NCBI RefSeq assembly: GCF_900115465.1
Contig: NZ_FOWN01000003.1
Span: 1-64,000 of the forward strand
Direction of reading: 5' to 3'
From: Halolactibacillus alkaliphilus
GTDB lineage: Bacteria > Bacillota > Bacilli > Bacillales > Amphibacillaceae
Length of the DNA: 64,000 bases
Numbering within the stretch: the first letter of the stretch is position 1; the number at the start of each line of letters is the position of its first letter. The translations under genes were made by a program, and so were the position numbers. Under the pieces are notes generated by a model that worked only from the letters and a program-made list of their open reading frames with translations, was not told the origin of the DNA and did not search any database. Shown one piece after another: positions 11,003 through 20,584 of this stretch.

Positions 11003-11240
11003 AAGTTACACCTCTAACATTCTTTATACTTATTAATCTGTCTCTAGTTTAACACAAACTCAGCCATCATTAGTCATAAATGCACAAAATTAAGCGAGTT
11101 TTCACTTATATGTTTAAAATATCCGGTTATTTTGTTACTCGAGGAAACATACGGATATGCTTCCTCTAAAACAAAACAACGTAAAGGGGGTAAAGAGGTA
11201 CGCGGGGGACGTAAACTCTCTTTATATAGTAACCATCTTA
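11003..11240 (-). other. Intergenic region between araA and araR with a long imperfect palindrome
   Basis: It holds a 26-base imperfect palindrome at 11141-11166 (arms GAGGAAACATAC and ATATGCTTCCTC), plus a G-rich stretch at 11185-11210. No T-run follows the palindrome on the minus strand, so it is not a standard terminator. It may be an operator or mRNA-processing hairpin between the araA and araR messages. Confidence 0.4.
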
Positions 11241-12725
11241 TTATTTAAAAATAGCCGCATTCCATTTCAGTTCATTCCTGAACTGTCGTAAGTTTAAATC
11301 CGCATCAATAACAACGACTTCAATATTCGTCATTTCCGCAAAATCAACTAATTGTTCTGTTGTTACCGTAAATGACAAGGCCGTGTGGTGAGCCCCACCC
11401 GCATAAATCCATGCAGCTGTTGCATCGCTTAAGTTTGGTAATGGCTTCCATAAAACTTTTGCGACTGGTAAGTGTGGCGTCTCAATAGTTGGTTGTTCTG
11501 CCTTTATCTCACTGATAACCAAGCGGTAACGCCCACCTAACTCAATCAATGATGCATTTACCGCATCGCCGCCTTTTCCATCAAAGACAAGACGCGCAGG
11601 GTCTTCTTTACCACCAATACCAAGTGGATTCACAACAATTCTAGGTTTTGTTGCAGTGACTGTTGGACATATTTCCAACATATGTGATCCTAGTATCATT
11701 TCATTTCCTGGTTCCAAATGGTACGTATAGTCTTCCATAAAGGTTGTTTCTTTGTTGCCAGACATAATTTTCATTAAACGAACTAAGGCTGCCGTACGCC
11801 AATCACCTTCACCCGCAAACCCATAACCTTCTGCCATTAAACGCTGGCAAGCAAGTCCTGGGAGTTGCTTCATTCCATGCAAATCTTCAAAGTTTGTTGT
11901 AAAGGCATTGTAATCTCCTTTTTTAAGGAATGCCTTTAATGCAAGCTCTACTTTCGCCTGATAAAGAATAGATTCATAGACCGCTCCTTTTTCTTTGACT
12001 TCTTCAGGTAAGTCATATAGCGTTTCATATTCTTTGTAAAGCGCTGACACCGCATCATCTGTCACACGGTTGATTTCCTCAACTAAGTCACCAATTCCGT
12101 AGTAGTCAACAGTCCAACCAAACTTAATTTGTGCTTCGATTTTATCACCGTCAGTTACAGCAACGTTACGCATATTATCACCAAAACGAGCAACGCGAAT
12201 GTTCGTTCCTTCTTTCACACCAATCGCTACTTCCATCCAAGCAGCGACTTTTCTTAGAACATCTTCGTTTTGCCAGTGACCGACAATCACTTTACGACCT
12301 AACTCCAGACGCGTTCCAATAAAGCCATATTCGCGGTCGCCGTGTGCTGCTTGATTTGTATTCATGAAGTCCATATCGATTGAATCCCATGGAATATCGC
12401 GGTTATACTGCGTGTGCAAATGCAACAATGGTGTCTGGAGTGCTTTAAGTCCCGCAATCCATGACTTCGCAGGCGAGAATGTATGCATCCAAGTAATCAC
12501 ACCCGCACATTCTTTACTATTATTCGCATCTAGCGCTAACTGATGAATACTGGTTGCCGTTGTGACAACCTCCTTAAATTCCACCTTAAATGGGAGTATA
12601 CCTGCCCCATTCAAACCTTCAACAACTTTCTTTGAGTTATCTGCGACTTCAATCAACGTCTCTTCACCATAGAGTGGTTGACTTCCTGTCACAAACCAAA
12701 AAGTATACGGTCTTGTTTCTAACAT
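11241..12725 (-). CDS. araA: L-arabinose isomerase
   Basis: A 494-residue enzyme that turns L-arabinose into L-ribulose. The protein opens METRPYTF-like (MLETRPYTFWFVTGSQPLYG), with the conserved TWMHTFSPAKSWI, LHLHTQYNRDIPW, and the metal/catalytic residues in TTNFEDLHGM, MAEGYGFAGEGDW and LGSHMLEICPT. The start is ATG 12725 behind GGAGGAATTTGT; an upstream in-frame ATG would add 18 unrelated residues. It follows araD by 75 bases in one operon. Confidence 0.96.
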   Translation of the reverse strand: MLETRPYTFWFVTGSQPLYGEETLIEVADNSKKVVEGLNGAGILPFKVEFKEVVTTATSIHQLALDANNSKECAGVITWMHTFSPAKSWIAGLKALQTPLLHLHTQYNRDIPWDSIDMDFMNTNQAAHGDREYGFIGTRLELGRKVIVGHWQNEDVLRKVAAWMEVAIGVKEGTNIRVARFGDNMRNVAVTDGDKIEAQIKFGWTVDYYGIGDLVEEINRVTDDAVSALYKEYETLYDLPEEVKEKGAVYESILYQAKVELALKAFLKKGDYNAFTTNFEDLHGMKQLPGLACQRLMAEGYGFAGEGDWRTAALVRLMKIMSGNKETTFMEDYTYHLEPGNEMILGSHMLEICPTVTATKPRIVVNPLGIGGKEDPARLVFDGKGGDAVNASLIELGGRYRLVISEIKAEQPTIETPHLPVAKVLWKPLPNLSDATAAWIYAGGAHHTALSFTVTTEQLVDFAEMTNIEVVVIDADLNLRQFRNELKWNAAIFK

Positions 12726-12800
12726 ACAAATTCCTCCAATACATCTCATTCGATCATTATTTTTTATTTTATTAAACAATATTTCAAGTTACTGCACGTG

Positions 12801-13490
12801 TTAATTTTGACCATAATAAGCATCTTTACCATGCTTACGCAAGTAATGTTTATCCAGCAATGTTTGTTGCATGATGGCTGTATTCGCATTAATTTCATAC
12901 GTTCTAAGTGCCATTTTAGCGACTTCTTCTAACACAACGGCATTATGAACAGCCTCTTGTGCATCTTTACCCCAATTAAACGGCGCATGTGAGTGCACAA
13001 GGACACTTGGCACCATTAATGGGTCTATATTTTTAAACGTTTCAACAATAACTTCGCCTGTTTCATGTTCATAAGCCCCATGTATTTCTTCATCTGTCAT
13101 TTGACGTGTACAGGGGATTTCGCCATAGAAGTAATCACCGTGAGTCGTGCCAAGCGCCGGTAAACTTTTACCTGCTTGGGCCCAACTTGTTGCCCAAGGC
13201 GAATGTGTGTGAACGACCCCGCCAATACCTTTAAACTTTTTATACAGCACGAGATGCGTTGGCGTATCAGAGGAAGGCTTATTCACCCCTTCAATGATGT
13301 TGCCATCCAAATCGACCACAACCAAATCATCGACCGTCATATTACTGTAAGGTACACCACTTGGTTTTATGACAACGTAGCCTGTTCCTTCGTCGTAACC
13401 GCTTACATTGCCCCATGTGAAAGTAACTAAATTATATTTAGGTAGATCAAGATTTGCTTGTAATACTTGTTCTTTTAACTTTTCTAACAT
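12801..13490 (-). CDS. araD: L-ribulose-5-phosphate 4-epimerase
   Basis: A 229-residue class II aldolase-fold epimerase producing D-xylulose 5-phosphate. Zinc ligands are seen in [15 protein letters not shown] and the later [15 protein letters not shown] and SSDTPTH form the phosphate site; [15 protein letters not shown] is conserved. It is the first gene of araD-araA. In most Bacillus operons araB lies between araA and araD; here the kinase is missing. Confidence 0.95.
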   Translation of the reverse strand: MLEKLKEQVLQANLDLPKYNLVTFTWGNVSGYDEGTGYVVIKPSGVPYSNMTVDDLVVVDLDGNIIEGVNKPSSDTPTHLVLYKKFKGIGGVVHTHSPWATSWAQAGKSLPALGTTHGDYFYGEIPCTRQMTDEEIHGAYEHETGEVIVETFKNIDPLMVPSVLVHSHAPFNWGKDAQEAVHNAVVLEEVAKMALRTYEINANTAIMQQTLLDKHYLRKHGKDAYYGQN

Positions 13491-13550
13491 ATTGTTATCA
13501 ACACCTTCCTAAGCTGAAATCCTTGTACGGATGTTTAATACCACACTCTA

Positions 13551-13579
13551 ATAGTAATATAATTCGTACGTACAATCAA
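13551..13579 (-). promoter_or_regulatory. araD-araA promoter with AraR operator inside the spacer
   Basis: On the minus strand TTGATT (13579-13574), 17 bases, TACTAT (13556-13551). The spacer is filled by GTACGTAC (13566-13573 area) within ATTGTACGTACGAAT, which matches the Bacillus AraR operator core TTGTACGTACAA closely. AraR bound here would block RNA polymerase. Confidence 0.8.
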
Positions 13580-13610
13580 GTTTCTTTTCAATATTATTTT
13601 AAAAAACTTT

Positions 13611-13652
13611 AAAAAACCCGATAAAATCTATACTTATAAAGGTTTTATCAGG
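13611..13652 (-). terminator. Terminator just upstream of the araD promoter
   Basis: Minus-strand arms CCTGATAAAA (13652-13643) and TTTTATCGGG (13626-13617), followed by six T. It insulates the araD promoter from the oxidoreductase gene upstream. A weaker stem at 13785-13822 (AGGCCTTT/AAAAGACCT) just after that gene is probably its first terminator. The rest of 13491-13846 shows no gene. Confidence 0.75.
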
Positions 13653-13846
13653 TAATATTTCTTATTCAATTTATCAATTATGGCTTTTACATCATTAAAA
13701 TCAGACAAGTTCACACTTTAAAAAGGTGACATATTGAGCGGGAAACAAATCATTTTACACTTGATTCATCGGTTAAACGAAAAGAAAAGACCTATATATT
13801 CAAAGTGAACGTACAGGCCTTTCCTCATTAAAGTATATATCAACCG

Positions 13847-14845
13847 TTAGATCATCACCACAAGGTAACGACCTCGCGCTTGCCCAGAAAGAATTTCTGG
13901 TAACTTCTCAGCTAAATCTTCCAAGCTAATTTCTTGATGAGTAATCTGGTTGAATTGTTTTTCCGTCAGTTTATAACGCGTAGCGAGTTGGTTCCACATC
14001 CTTTTCCTTCTTTCAATCGGACAATAGACAGAATCAATTCCCGCTAAATGAATGCCACGTAATATAAAAGGATAGACTGTCGCTGGCACTTTTACCCCCG
14101 CGGTTAAGCCACTTAGGCTAACGGTACCGTTATACTTTAATTTCGTAAGGACCTTCGCTAATACTTCTCCACCCGCGACCTCAACTGCTCCAGCGTAATA
14201 TTCACGATCTAGAACACGTTGCTTTTCCTCCATAAACGCTTGCCTATCGACAATTTCCGACGCTCCTAAATCCGTTAACCAGTTATGCATGTCTTTTTTT
14301 CCAGTCATAGCAGCAACCGTATAACCTAAATTATGCAAAATAGCGGTTGAAATGGAGCCAACGCCGCCCGTTGCGCCCGTCACAAGAATCGGTGACGCCT
14401 TGTCAACATGATGCGACTCAAGTTGATCAACCGATAAAGCAGCCGTGAGGCCAGCTGTCCCAAGAAGCATCGCTTGTTTTAACGTGAGTCCTTCTGGCAA
14501 AGGGACCACCCACTCTGCTTTTACACGCTGGTATTCACTGAATCCACCATCATGACTGACACCCAATTCATAACTTGTGACAATGACAAGGTCTCCCACC
14601 GCAAAGCGGTCATCGATTGATTCAACCACTTCTCCTGCTAAATCAATCCCAGGTGTGAAGGGGTAGTTTTTAACGATGGGCGACTCACTCATATTCGCCA
14701 TTGCATCTTTATAATTAATACCAGAATAGTGTACTTTGATTAACACTTCTCCTTCAGGTAGGTCCACTTCTGTTAATGTTTCAACCTGTCCTGATATTTT
14801 CTCTTCAATCTTTTTTAAACGGTACGCTTTAAATGTTTTTTTCAT
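13847..14845 (-). CDS. Zinc-free quinone oxidoreductase/acrylyl-CoA reductase family (YhdH/AcuI type)
   Basis: A 332-residue medium-chain dehydrogenase. YhdH/AcuI proteins reduce acrylyl-CoA or similar alkenes with NADPH. Visible are the substrate-side GINYKDAMANM and PFTPGIDLAGEV, and the Rossmann stretch VTGATGGVGSISTAIL; zinc-binding cysteines are absent, as expected for this branch. ATG 14845 lies seven bases after AGAGGG. It stands alone between arg and ara clusters. Confidence 0.85.
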   Translation of the reverse strand: MKKTFKAYRLKKIEEKISGQVETLTEVDLPEGEVLIKVHYSGINYKDAMANMSESPIVKNYPFTPGIDLAGEVVESIDDRFAVGDLVIVTSYELGVSHDGGFSEYQRVKAEWVVPLPEGLTLKQAMLLGTAGLTAALSVDQLESHHVDKASPILVTGATGGVGSISTAILHNLGYTVAAMTGKKDMHNWLTDLGASEIVDRQAFMEEKQRVLDREYYAGAVEVAGGEVLAKVLTKLKYNGTVSLSGLTAGVKVPATVYPFILRGIHLAGIDSVYCPIERRKRMWNQLATRYKLTEKQFNQITHQEISLEDLAEKLPEILSGQARGRYLVVMI

Positions 14846-15037
14846 GATATACCCTCTTTTCATCTATTGTCACTATGTATAGGCTGTATTGATTTTCTAT
14901 GTTCTCAAGTTTACTTTACCAAAGAAAAGTTACAAGGTAAAGTTATTAGACAAACGTTTCCAAAAACAAAGAAGGATGTTTTTTAGCTTTAACACTAAAA
15001 AACATCCTGATTTCTGCATGAATATACCCTAACTTAC

Positions 15038-16216
15038 TTACTGATTAAAGAGATCCCGTAACACACATAGCGCTTTATTTAACTCTTCTTCCGACGTATT
15101 AATTGGCGGTAAAATCCGTAACACATTGGGCCCTGCCAAAACAAACAGTGTTGCCATTTCTTCTCTTGCTCTATTCACATAATCAATAGCCGGTTCATCA
15201 AGTTCTAAACCAATTAAAAAACCTTTAGCACGTATGTCCTTTATATGACTACTAGCGCTCTTGATTTGTTGTAATTCGGCGATAAATTGCGTTGACTTTT
15301 CTTTTACTTCAGCTAAAAAACCTGGTTTTAATATTTCTTTTACCGTTGCATAACCAGCTGTCGTAACAATCGGATTCCCACCAAAGGTTGACCCATGCGT
15401 ACCTTTTGAGAAAGCTTGTGCAACGTCTTTTTTCGCAAGTAATGCGCCGATTGGGAAACCTGATGCTAAACCTTTGGCTGACGTCAAAATATCCGGCTCA
15501 AAACCATATTGTTCATATAAGTAAAGCGTACCAGTTCGACCGACGCCCGTCTGAATCTCATCAACGATAACCAAAACACCCGACTCTTGGCACCTTTTCA
15601 CCAATTGATCAATCCACTGTTTATCAGCTGGAATGACCCCTCCCTCACCTTGAGTCAGTTCTAACATAACCGCTGCGGTATCATCATGGATTAAATCATC
15701 AAGTGCCGCGTAATTATTATAAGGTAAGTAACGAAACCCTGGCATATGGGGGGTAAACCCGTCTTGAATTTTTTCTTGGCCAGTTGCTTTTAAAGTAGCC
15801 AAAGTACGACCGTGGAATGATTGCTTAAAGGTAACAATTTCAAAACGATTGTTACCTTTAATTTTTTGTTGGTAACGTCTCGCTAATTTTATCGCGCCTT
15901 CATTCGCCTCTGCTCCACTATTACCGAAGAATACTTGGTCGAACACAGTGTTTTCTGTCAACAGCTTAGCCAATTGCTCTTGTGGTTCGATATGATATAA
16001 ATTCGATACATGCCATAAACTATTTAATTGCTCTTCAACCGCGTGTTGTACACTTGGCGGTCTATGACCGAGGTTACACGTCGCAATGCCTGCCGTATAA
16101 TCTAAATATTTCACTCCTTCACTATCGTATACATAAGACCCTTCCCCATACGTTAACGTAATGGGGAATCGTGTGTAAGTATCCATAATTGACGGCGTTA
16201 ATGTTAAATTAGACAT
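15038..16216 (-). CDS. argD: Acetylornithine aminotransferase
   Basis: A 392-residue PLP enzyme that converts N-acetylglutamate semialdehyde to N-acetylornithine. It has GSYVYDSEGVKYLDYTAGIA, the phosphate-binding FFGNSGAEANEGAIKLAR, VDEIQTGVGRTG, and the PLP lysine in TSAKGLASGFPIGAL. ATG 16216 follows GTGAGGTG and overlaps the end of argB by eight bases, indicating translational coupling. Last gene of argCJBD. Confidence 0.95.
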   Translation of the reverse strand: MSNLTLTPSIMDTYTRFPITLTYGEGSYVYDSEGVKYLDYTAGIATCNLGHRPPSVQHAVEEQLNSLWHVSNLYHIEPQEQLAKLLTENTVFDQVFFGNSGAEANEGAIKLARRYQQKIKGNNRFEIVTFKQSFHGRTLATLKATGQEKIQDGFTPHMPGFRYLPYNNYAALDDLIHDDTAAVMLELTQGEGGVIPADKQWIDQLVKRCQESGVLVIVDEIQTGVGRTGTLYLYEQYGFEPDILTSAKGLASGFPIGALLAKKDVAQAFSKGTHGSTFGGNPIVTTAGYATVKEILKPGFLAEVKEKSTQFIAELQQIKSASSHIKDIRAKGFLIGLELDEPAIDYVNRAREEMATLFVLAGPNVLRILPPINTSEEELNKALCVLRDLFNQ

Positions 16217-16997
16217 AAGACACCTCACTTAATGTAATTCTAGTACCAACGGCTTCACCTGTAATAAATTGTGCCATAGCTGTCTCTTCTAGTCCACTGA
16301 CAATCGCCACTTCTGGCACACCTTTTTCTAGGGCCACGAGTGCCGACTGAACTTTCGGAATCATTCCGCCGTAAATCGTACCGTGATCAATCAATGTTTC
16401 AATGTCTTTTTGACATAGGTGGTGTAACACTTTATTATTTTGCTTTACTCCGGGAATATCACTTATAAATAAAAGAGGCGCTGTCAAAGACTGTGCGATT
16501 GCTGCCGCGGCCATATCGGCATTTACATTATACCGTTGGCCTGACTCATCAACTGCGATGGGTGATATTACCGGAATATAGCCTGAATCTATCAACGTTC
16601 TTAAGAAAGCATCGTTAACTGACGTTACCTCACCGACGTAACCCATTTTCTTAGTTTGGGTAATCGGGATAGCCTTTAGTAAACCGCCGTCAACACCGCT
16701 CACACCGCATACGTTTTGATTAAACGAAGTTAGCTTTCTTACAATCTGCTTATTCACCGTTCCGCTTAACACCATCTCAACCACATCTAATACGTCATTT
16801 GTTGTGACTCGTAACCCTTCTACAAATGTTGTCGAGACATTGAGTTGTTGGAGCTTTGATGAAATCATCGGACCGCCACCGTGAACGATTACCGGATTAA
16901 CATTATGTGATGCCTTTAAGGTTGCTAAGGTTTGAAAGAAACTTTCCGGTAACTCATCGACAATACTGCCACCACATTTAAACACAATCGTTTGCAT
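16209..16997 (-). CDS. argB: Acetylglutamate kinase
   Basis: A 262-residue amino acid kinase that phosphorylates N-acetylglutamate. Motifs: FKCGGSIVDE at the start (ATP site), VIVHGGGPMISSKL (substrate site), GVSGVDGGLLKA and YNVNADMAAAAIA. The start is ATG 16997 behind AAAGGAGG; the longer frame upstream overlaps argJ and lacks a ribosome site. It is short at the N-terminus, lacking the extra helix found in arginine-inhibited hexameric kinases, so feedback inhibition is less likely. Confidence 0.95.
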   Translation of the reverse strand: MQTIVFKCGGSIVDELPESFFQTLATLKASHNVNPVIVHGGGPMISSKLQQLNVSTTFVEGLRVTTNDVLDVVEMVLSGTVNKQIVRKLTSFNQNVCGVSGVDGGLLKAIPITQTKKMGYVGEVTSVNDAFLRTLIDSGYIPVISPIAVDESGQRYNVNADMAAAAIAQSLTAPLLFISDIPGVKQNNKVLHHLCQKDIETLIDHGTIYGGMIPKVQSALVALEKGVPEVAIVSGLEETAMAQFITGEAVGTRITLSEVSYV

Positions 16998-17010
16998 GGA
17001 TAATCCTCCT

Positions 17011-18237
17011 TTATGTCCGGTAAGACGCATTTATTCTGACATATTCATAGCTTAAGTCACAACCCCAACCATATGCTTCACCTGGCCCATCACCGACATT
17101 CACATCAATTGAGACATCTACTTGTTCTAGATATTGTTTGGCTTCTTCCTCACTAAACGCTACTGGAACACCATGATTTACGACGGTGATCTTACCTAAC
17201 TTCACACTCACCTGATTCGGGTCAATTGCCTCACCACTATAGCCTACAGCAGTGATAATCCGTCCCCAGTTTGCATCCGCTCCGTGAATCGCCGTTTTCA
17301 CTAAGTTTGATGAAATAATAGCTTTGCCAATCTTTTGCGCACTTTCATCATGGGCTGTTCCCGTTACATGGACTTCAATCAGCTTCGTTGCCCCTTCACC
17401 ATCTCTCGCGATTTCTTTGGCGAGCGTTTGACAAACATACGTTAACGCTTCTTCAAAAAGCGGATAATCTGCGTGTGTTGTCGTGAGTGGTGTATGCTGT
17501 TGTTTGCCGTTCGCAAGAACGAGCACCATATCATTGGTTGACGTATCACCATCGACGGTAATCATATTAAAGGATTGATTCGTAATCGCTTTTAACGACA
17601 CATCAAGCGCCTCTTTTTCTATTGTCGCATCGGTCGTAATAAAACTAAGCATTGTCGCCATATTTGGATTAATCATCCCCGATCCTTTAGCAGCTCCAGC
17701 GATTGTGACGGTTTTACCTTCAATTTCAATCTGGACAGCCGCTCGCTTTTCCTTTGTATCTGTCGTAAGAATAGCTGTTTCAAACATATCACTTGTTTGC
17801 GTTTGCTTATCCATTTGCTTAATGCCTGCTTCAATTTTATCCATTGGTAACAACTCACCAATAACGCCCGTAGAAGCAACAGCGACGTGATGCTTTTCGA
17901 CATTAAACTTTTCAGCCATTACGTCACGCATCTTATAAGCATCTTTATCACCCTGTTCACCTGTACAAGCATTAGCAACACCTGAATTAACAATTAAAGC
18001 TTGGATTTTACCTTCAACGGCTATGCTTTCTTTTGTTACTTTTAACGGTGCAGCTTGAAAACTGTTTAGCGTATAAACACCTGCCGCTACAGCCGGCACT
18101 TCAGAATATAACCAAGCTAAATCTAGTTTCTTTTTTCTAATACCGGCGTGTAAACCACCTGCTTTAAACCCTTTTGGTGTTGCGATGTCGCCGTTTCCTA
18201 ATATTGTGATGCCTTTTTTTAATGTCGTCATCATCAT
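17011..18237 (-). CDS. argJ: Bifunctional ornithine acetyltransferase/N-acetylglutamate synthase
   Basis: A 408-residue autoprocessing enzyme that recycles the acetyl group from acetylornithine to glutamate. The precursor is cut between Ala and the catalytic Thr in NPNMATMLSF; the oxyanion residues sit in VASTGVIGELLP; the C-terminus ends in VRINASYRT. Several ATGs are in tandem; the one at 18237 has the best distance from GAGGGG. Presence of ArgJ means the cyclic acetyl pathway; monofunctional or bifunctional status cannot be told from sequence alone. Confidence 0.94.
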   Translation of the reverse strand: MMMTTLKKGITILGNGDIATPKGFKAGGLHAGIRKKKLDLAWLYSEVPAVAAGVYTLNSFQAAPLKVTKESIAVEGKIQALIVNSGVANACTGEQGDKDAYKMRDVMAEKFNVEKHHVAVASTGVIGELLPMDKIEAGIKQMDKQTQTSDMFETAILTTDTKEKRAAVQIEIEGKTVTIAGAAKGSGMINPNMATMLSFITTDATIEKEALDVSLKAITNQSFNMITVDGDTSTNDMVLVLANGKQQHTPLTTTHADYPLFEEALTYVCQTLAKEIARDGEGATKLIEVHVTGTAHDESAQKIGKAIISSNLVKTAIHGADANWGRIITAVGYSGEAIDPNQVSVKLGKITVVNHGVPVAFSEEEAKQYLEQVDVSIDVNVGDGPGEAYGWGCDLSYEYVRINASYRT

Positions 18238-18257
18238 GCTCATCCCCTCTAACCGAA

Positions 18258-19295
18258 TTATGGATACAGTGGACTAAGATTTAGTCCTTCTGTTTCATTT
18301 AAACCGTATAAAAGATTCATATTTTGAATCGCTTGTCCCGAAGCACCTTTTACTAAATTATCGATGACAGATACAATAATGAGGCGATTTGTCCGTTGAT
18401 CAACCGTAATATGCAAATCACAATAATTAGACCCATACACATGTTTAGTTTCTGGTAGACTGTGATTTTCTTTAACGCGGACAAAAGCACGCTCTTTATA
18501 GAACGACTCATATAGCGTTTGTACCGTGTCCCTGCTAATAGCTGCTGTTAAATTCACATACATCGTCACCAATATACCGCGCGTCATCGGTACGATATGG
18601 GGTGTGAAATTAATAAAGATTGATTTTTCAGTTTTTTCAGCCAGAAAACGTTCGATTTCTGGTGTATGTTTATGAGATCCTACCGCATAGGCACGCATAT
18701 TTTCATTCATCTCCGCATAATGAACTCCTTGCGAAAGTGACCGCCCCGCCCCTGAGACACCTGTTTTTCCGTCGACAATAATTGAATCTACATCGATGAA
18801 TGATTTATCAATAATTGGTAATAACCCTAGAAGTGTAGCTGTTGGATAGCACCCTGGATTAGCTATTAACTGCGCTTGTTTGATTTTGTCTGGATATACA
18901 TCAGCTAAACCATAAACGGCTTGTTTTAAATAGTCTCGACTCGCGGTTGTCTTTTTGTACCAAGCTTCATAGACTGCTGGGTCATCCAAACGAAAGTCGC
19001 CTGACAAATCAATGATTTTAACGTCTGTCTCTAGTAACGCAGGTATCCATTGATAACTGACCGCCGGTGGTGTAGCAAAAAATAATACATCAACATGTTT
19101 AACGACATGATCCACCGTCAATTCTTCCATCGCGACATTGATGATGGAAGCAAGATGCGGATATACATCACTAATATACGTCCCTTGTTTTGATTGTGAA
19201 TAGAGATAAATCTTATCTACAGCTTGGTGGTTAGTTAAAAAGCGCATAAGTTCAACCGCCCCATAACCTGTCCCTCCAACAATACCTACTCTCAT
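18258..19295 (-). CDS. argC: N-acetyl-gamma-glutamyl-phosphate reductase
   Basis: A 345-residue NADPH-dependent reductase acting after ArgB. It has the dinucleotide motif GIVGGTGYGAVELMRFL, the catalytic cysteine in NPGCYPTATLLGL and the histidine in TPHIVPMTRGIL. The start is ATG 19295 behind GAGGGGG. First gene of argCJBD; argF, argGH and carAB are not in the window. Confidence 0.96.
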   Translation of the reverse strand: MRVGIVGGTGYGAVELMRFLTNHQAVDKIYLYSQSKQGTYISDVYPHLASIINVAMEELTVDHVVKHVDVLFFATPPAVSYQWIPALLETDVKIIDLSGDFRLDDPAVYEAWYKKTTASRDYLKQAVYGLADVYPDKIKQAQLIANPGCYPTATLLGLLPIIDKSFIDVDSIIVDGKTGVSGAGRSLSQGVHYAEMNENMRAYAVGSHKHTPEIERFLAEKTEKSIFINFTPHIVPMTRGILVTMYVNLTAAISRDTVQTLYESFYKERAFVRVKENHSLPETKHVYGSNYCDLHITVDQRTNRLIIVSVIDNLVKGASGQAIQNMNLLYGLNETEGLNLSPLYP

Positions 19296-19339
19296 TTATA
19301 TTTCCCCCTCTATATTTCCGTTCCTCTTTGTGATTTATT

Positions 19340-19419
19340 ATTATACTTTATTATGTATGTTTATACAACCTTTTTCATTATTTTATTGAATTAAACTTGT
19401 TAAAATGAATATTTATTCG
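19340..19419 (-). promoter_or_regulatory. argC promoter with two ARG boxes
   Basis: On the minus strand TTGTAT (19368-19363), 17 bases, TATAAT (19345-19340). TGTATGTTTATACA (19354-19367) is a perfect 5+4+5 ARG-box palindrome lying over the -35 box. A second box, TGAATATTTATTCG (19406-19419), lies 52 bases upstream. This is the layout expected for ArgR/AhrC repression by arginine. Confidence 0.85.
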
Positions 19420-19634
19420 CTTTTAACGTATAAAGACAACCGAGAAGTGCATATAAGTTTAAAAGCACAGTATTAGAAGTAATCCATTAGCCCCTAATCA
19501 GATCACCATCATCTAAGTCATCTTATTCTATGACTAACCATATGCCGATTAACTTGAAGATGTCACACGCGCCATAACGCCCTATTAAAAACAACTGTAG
19601 CAATTGTTAAAACAACATTTAAATCGAACCAACC

Positions 19635-19679
19635 AAAAAACACACGTTTCAGCTACCTACCAGAAGCCGAAACATGTGT
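19635..19679 (-). terminator. Terminator at the end of the disaccharide PTS operon
   Basis: On the minus strand CACATGTTTC pairs with GAAACGTGTG (one G-T pair) around an 18-base loop and is followed by six T (19640-19635). Confidence 0.8.
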
Positions 19680-19800
19680 CATATAAATAAATCACCGATT
19701 AAAGATACTTATACCAATCTATAAAAAATTCACCTTCATACAAAACGAGAAAAAACACATGAAGTATCCCTATTAATATAAGGAAAATAGTGCACGTATT

Positions 19801-20124
19801 TTAATTTGTTCCATCAATTTTCTTATACATCTCAATCATTTCTCTTACGAGCGTAGCGATTGTCTCTGTACTCATCAATTGATCCTCTGCATGCATAAAA
19901 AGTAACGAGAATTTCACCTGTTCACCAGAAGCTTCTTTTTGAATGAGCGACGCATGTACTTTATGCCCCTCAACAAAGTAGTGATCCGCTTCTTTTAACT
20001 TCTCTTCAGCATCCTCAAAGTTTCCCGATTTTGCCGATTGTAACGCCTCCATCACGAAACTCTTTGCCGTACCAACATTACTAATAATTTGAAACGAAAT
20101 CATTTCTAAACTGCCTTCTTCCAT
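19801..20124 (-). CDS. PTS lactose/cellobiose-family IIA component
   Basis: A 107-residue helical IIA protein that carries phosphate from HPr to IIB. The phosphorylated histidine is in LLFMHAEDQLMS, and the N-terminal ISFQIISNVGTAKSFVMEAL and EGHKVHASLIQ are family hallmarks. Starts at ATG 20124 behind AGGGTGGG. Last gene of the operon, 69 bases after IIB. Confidence 0.93.
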   Translation of the reverse strand: MEEGSLEMISFQIISNVGTAKSFVMEALQSAKSGNFEDAEEKLKEADHYFVEGHKVHASLIQKEASGEQVKFSLLFMHAEDQLMSTETIATLVREMIEMYKKIDGTN

Positions 20125-20193
20125 TTAAAACCCACCCTTTATTTTCTTTGTCTTACTGTCAGTCTGACAGTTTAGGAGATAAAAACACTGTTA

Positions 20194-20511
20194 TTATTTA
20201 CCATCAATTAGTTTTAATGCTTGTGCTAAGACTTTTTCACCATTCATCATACCGTAATCTTTCATATCAATTGAATCAACCGGAATGTTTTTTCCAGACA
20301 TTTTCTTTTCAAATTGTGGTTTCATGTACCTTACTTGGGGACCAAGCAAGAGCACATCAATATCCTTTTTAGTCATAACTTGATCAACTTCTGAGGCTGA
20401 TACTGCAGAAATATCTGACTCGATTCCCTTTTCCGCTGCTACTTTTTGCATTTTTGATACGAGTAAACTCGTACTCATACCCGCTGAACATACTAATAAT
20501 ATTGTTTTCAT
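20194..20511 (-). CDS. PTS lactose/cellobiose-family IIB component
   Basis: A 105-residue IIB protein with the phosphocysteine at position 8 in LLVCSAGMSTSLLV, near the N-terminus, and the LLLGPQVRYM loop typical of the cellobiose/chitobiose IIB fold. It passes phosphate from IIA to the sugar as it crosses through IIC. IIA, IIB and IIC are separate genes here, as in chbBCA and celABC. Confidence 0.94.
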   Translation of the reverse strand: MKTILLVCSAGMSTSLLVSKMQKVAAEKGIESDISAVSASEVDQVMTKKDIDVLLLGPQVRYMKPQFEKKMSGKNIPVDSIDMKDYGMMNGEKVLAQALKLIDGK

Positions 20512-20584
20512 ATGAATACCCTCCTAATAATAACTACCTTTTTTAATACACACTTACAAGCACTTTAAACTCAACAAGCTGATT

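Larger units (their letters stand above)
19296..19800. other. Gene-free region between argC and the PTS operon
   Basis: Only the arg promoter (19340-19419) and the terminator of the PTS operon (19635-19679) are recognisable. Between 19420 and 19634 I see no open frame with a ribosome binding site, no tRNA and no clear secondary structure. The segment 19680-19800 is also empty. Confidence 0.6.

Noticed and set aside
11185-11210. G-rich stretch after araA as a riboswitch or G-quadruplex
   Set aside because: The run pattern is irregular and no paired stems of a known riboswitch class can be drawn.
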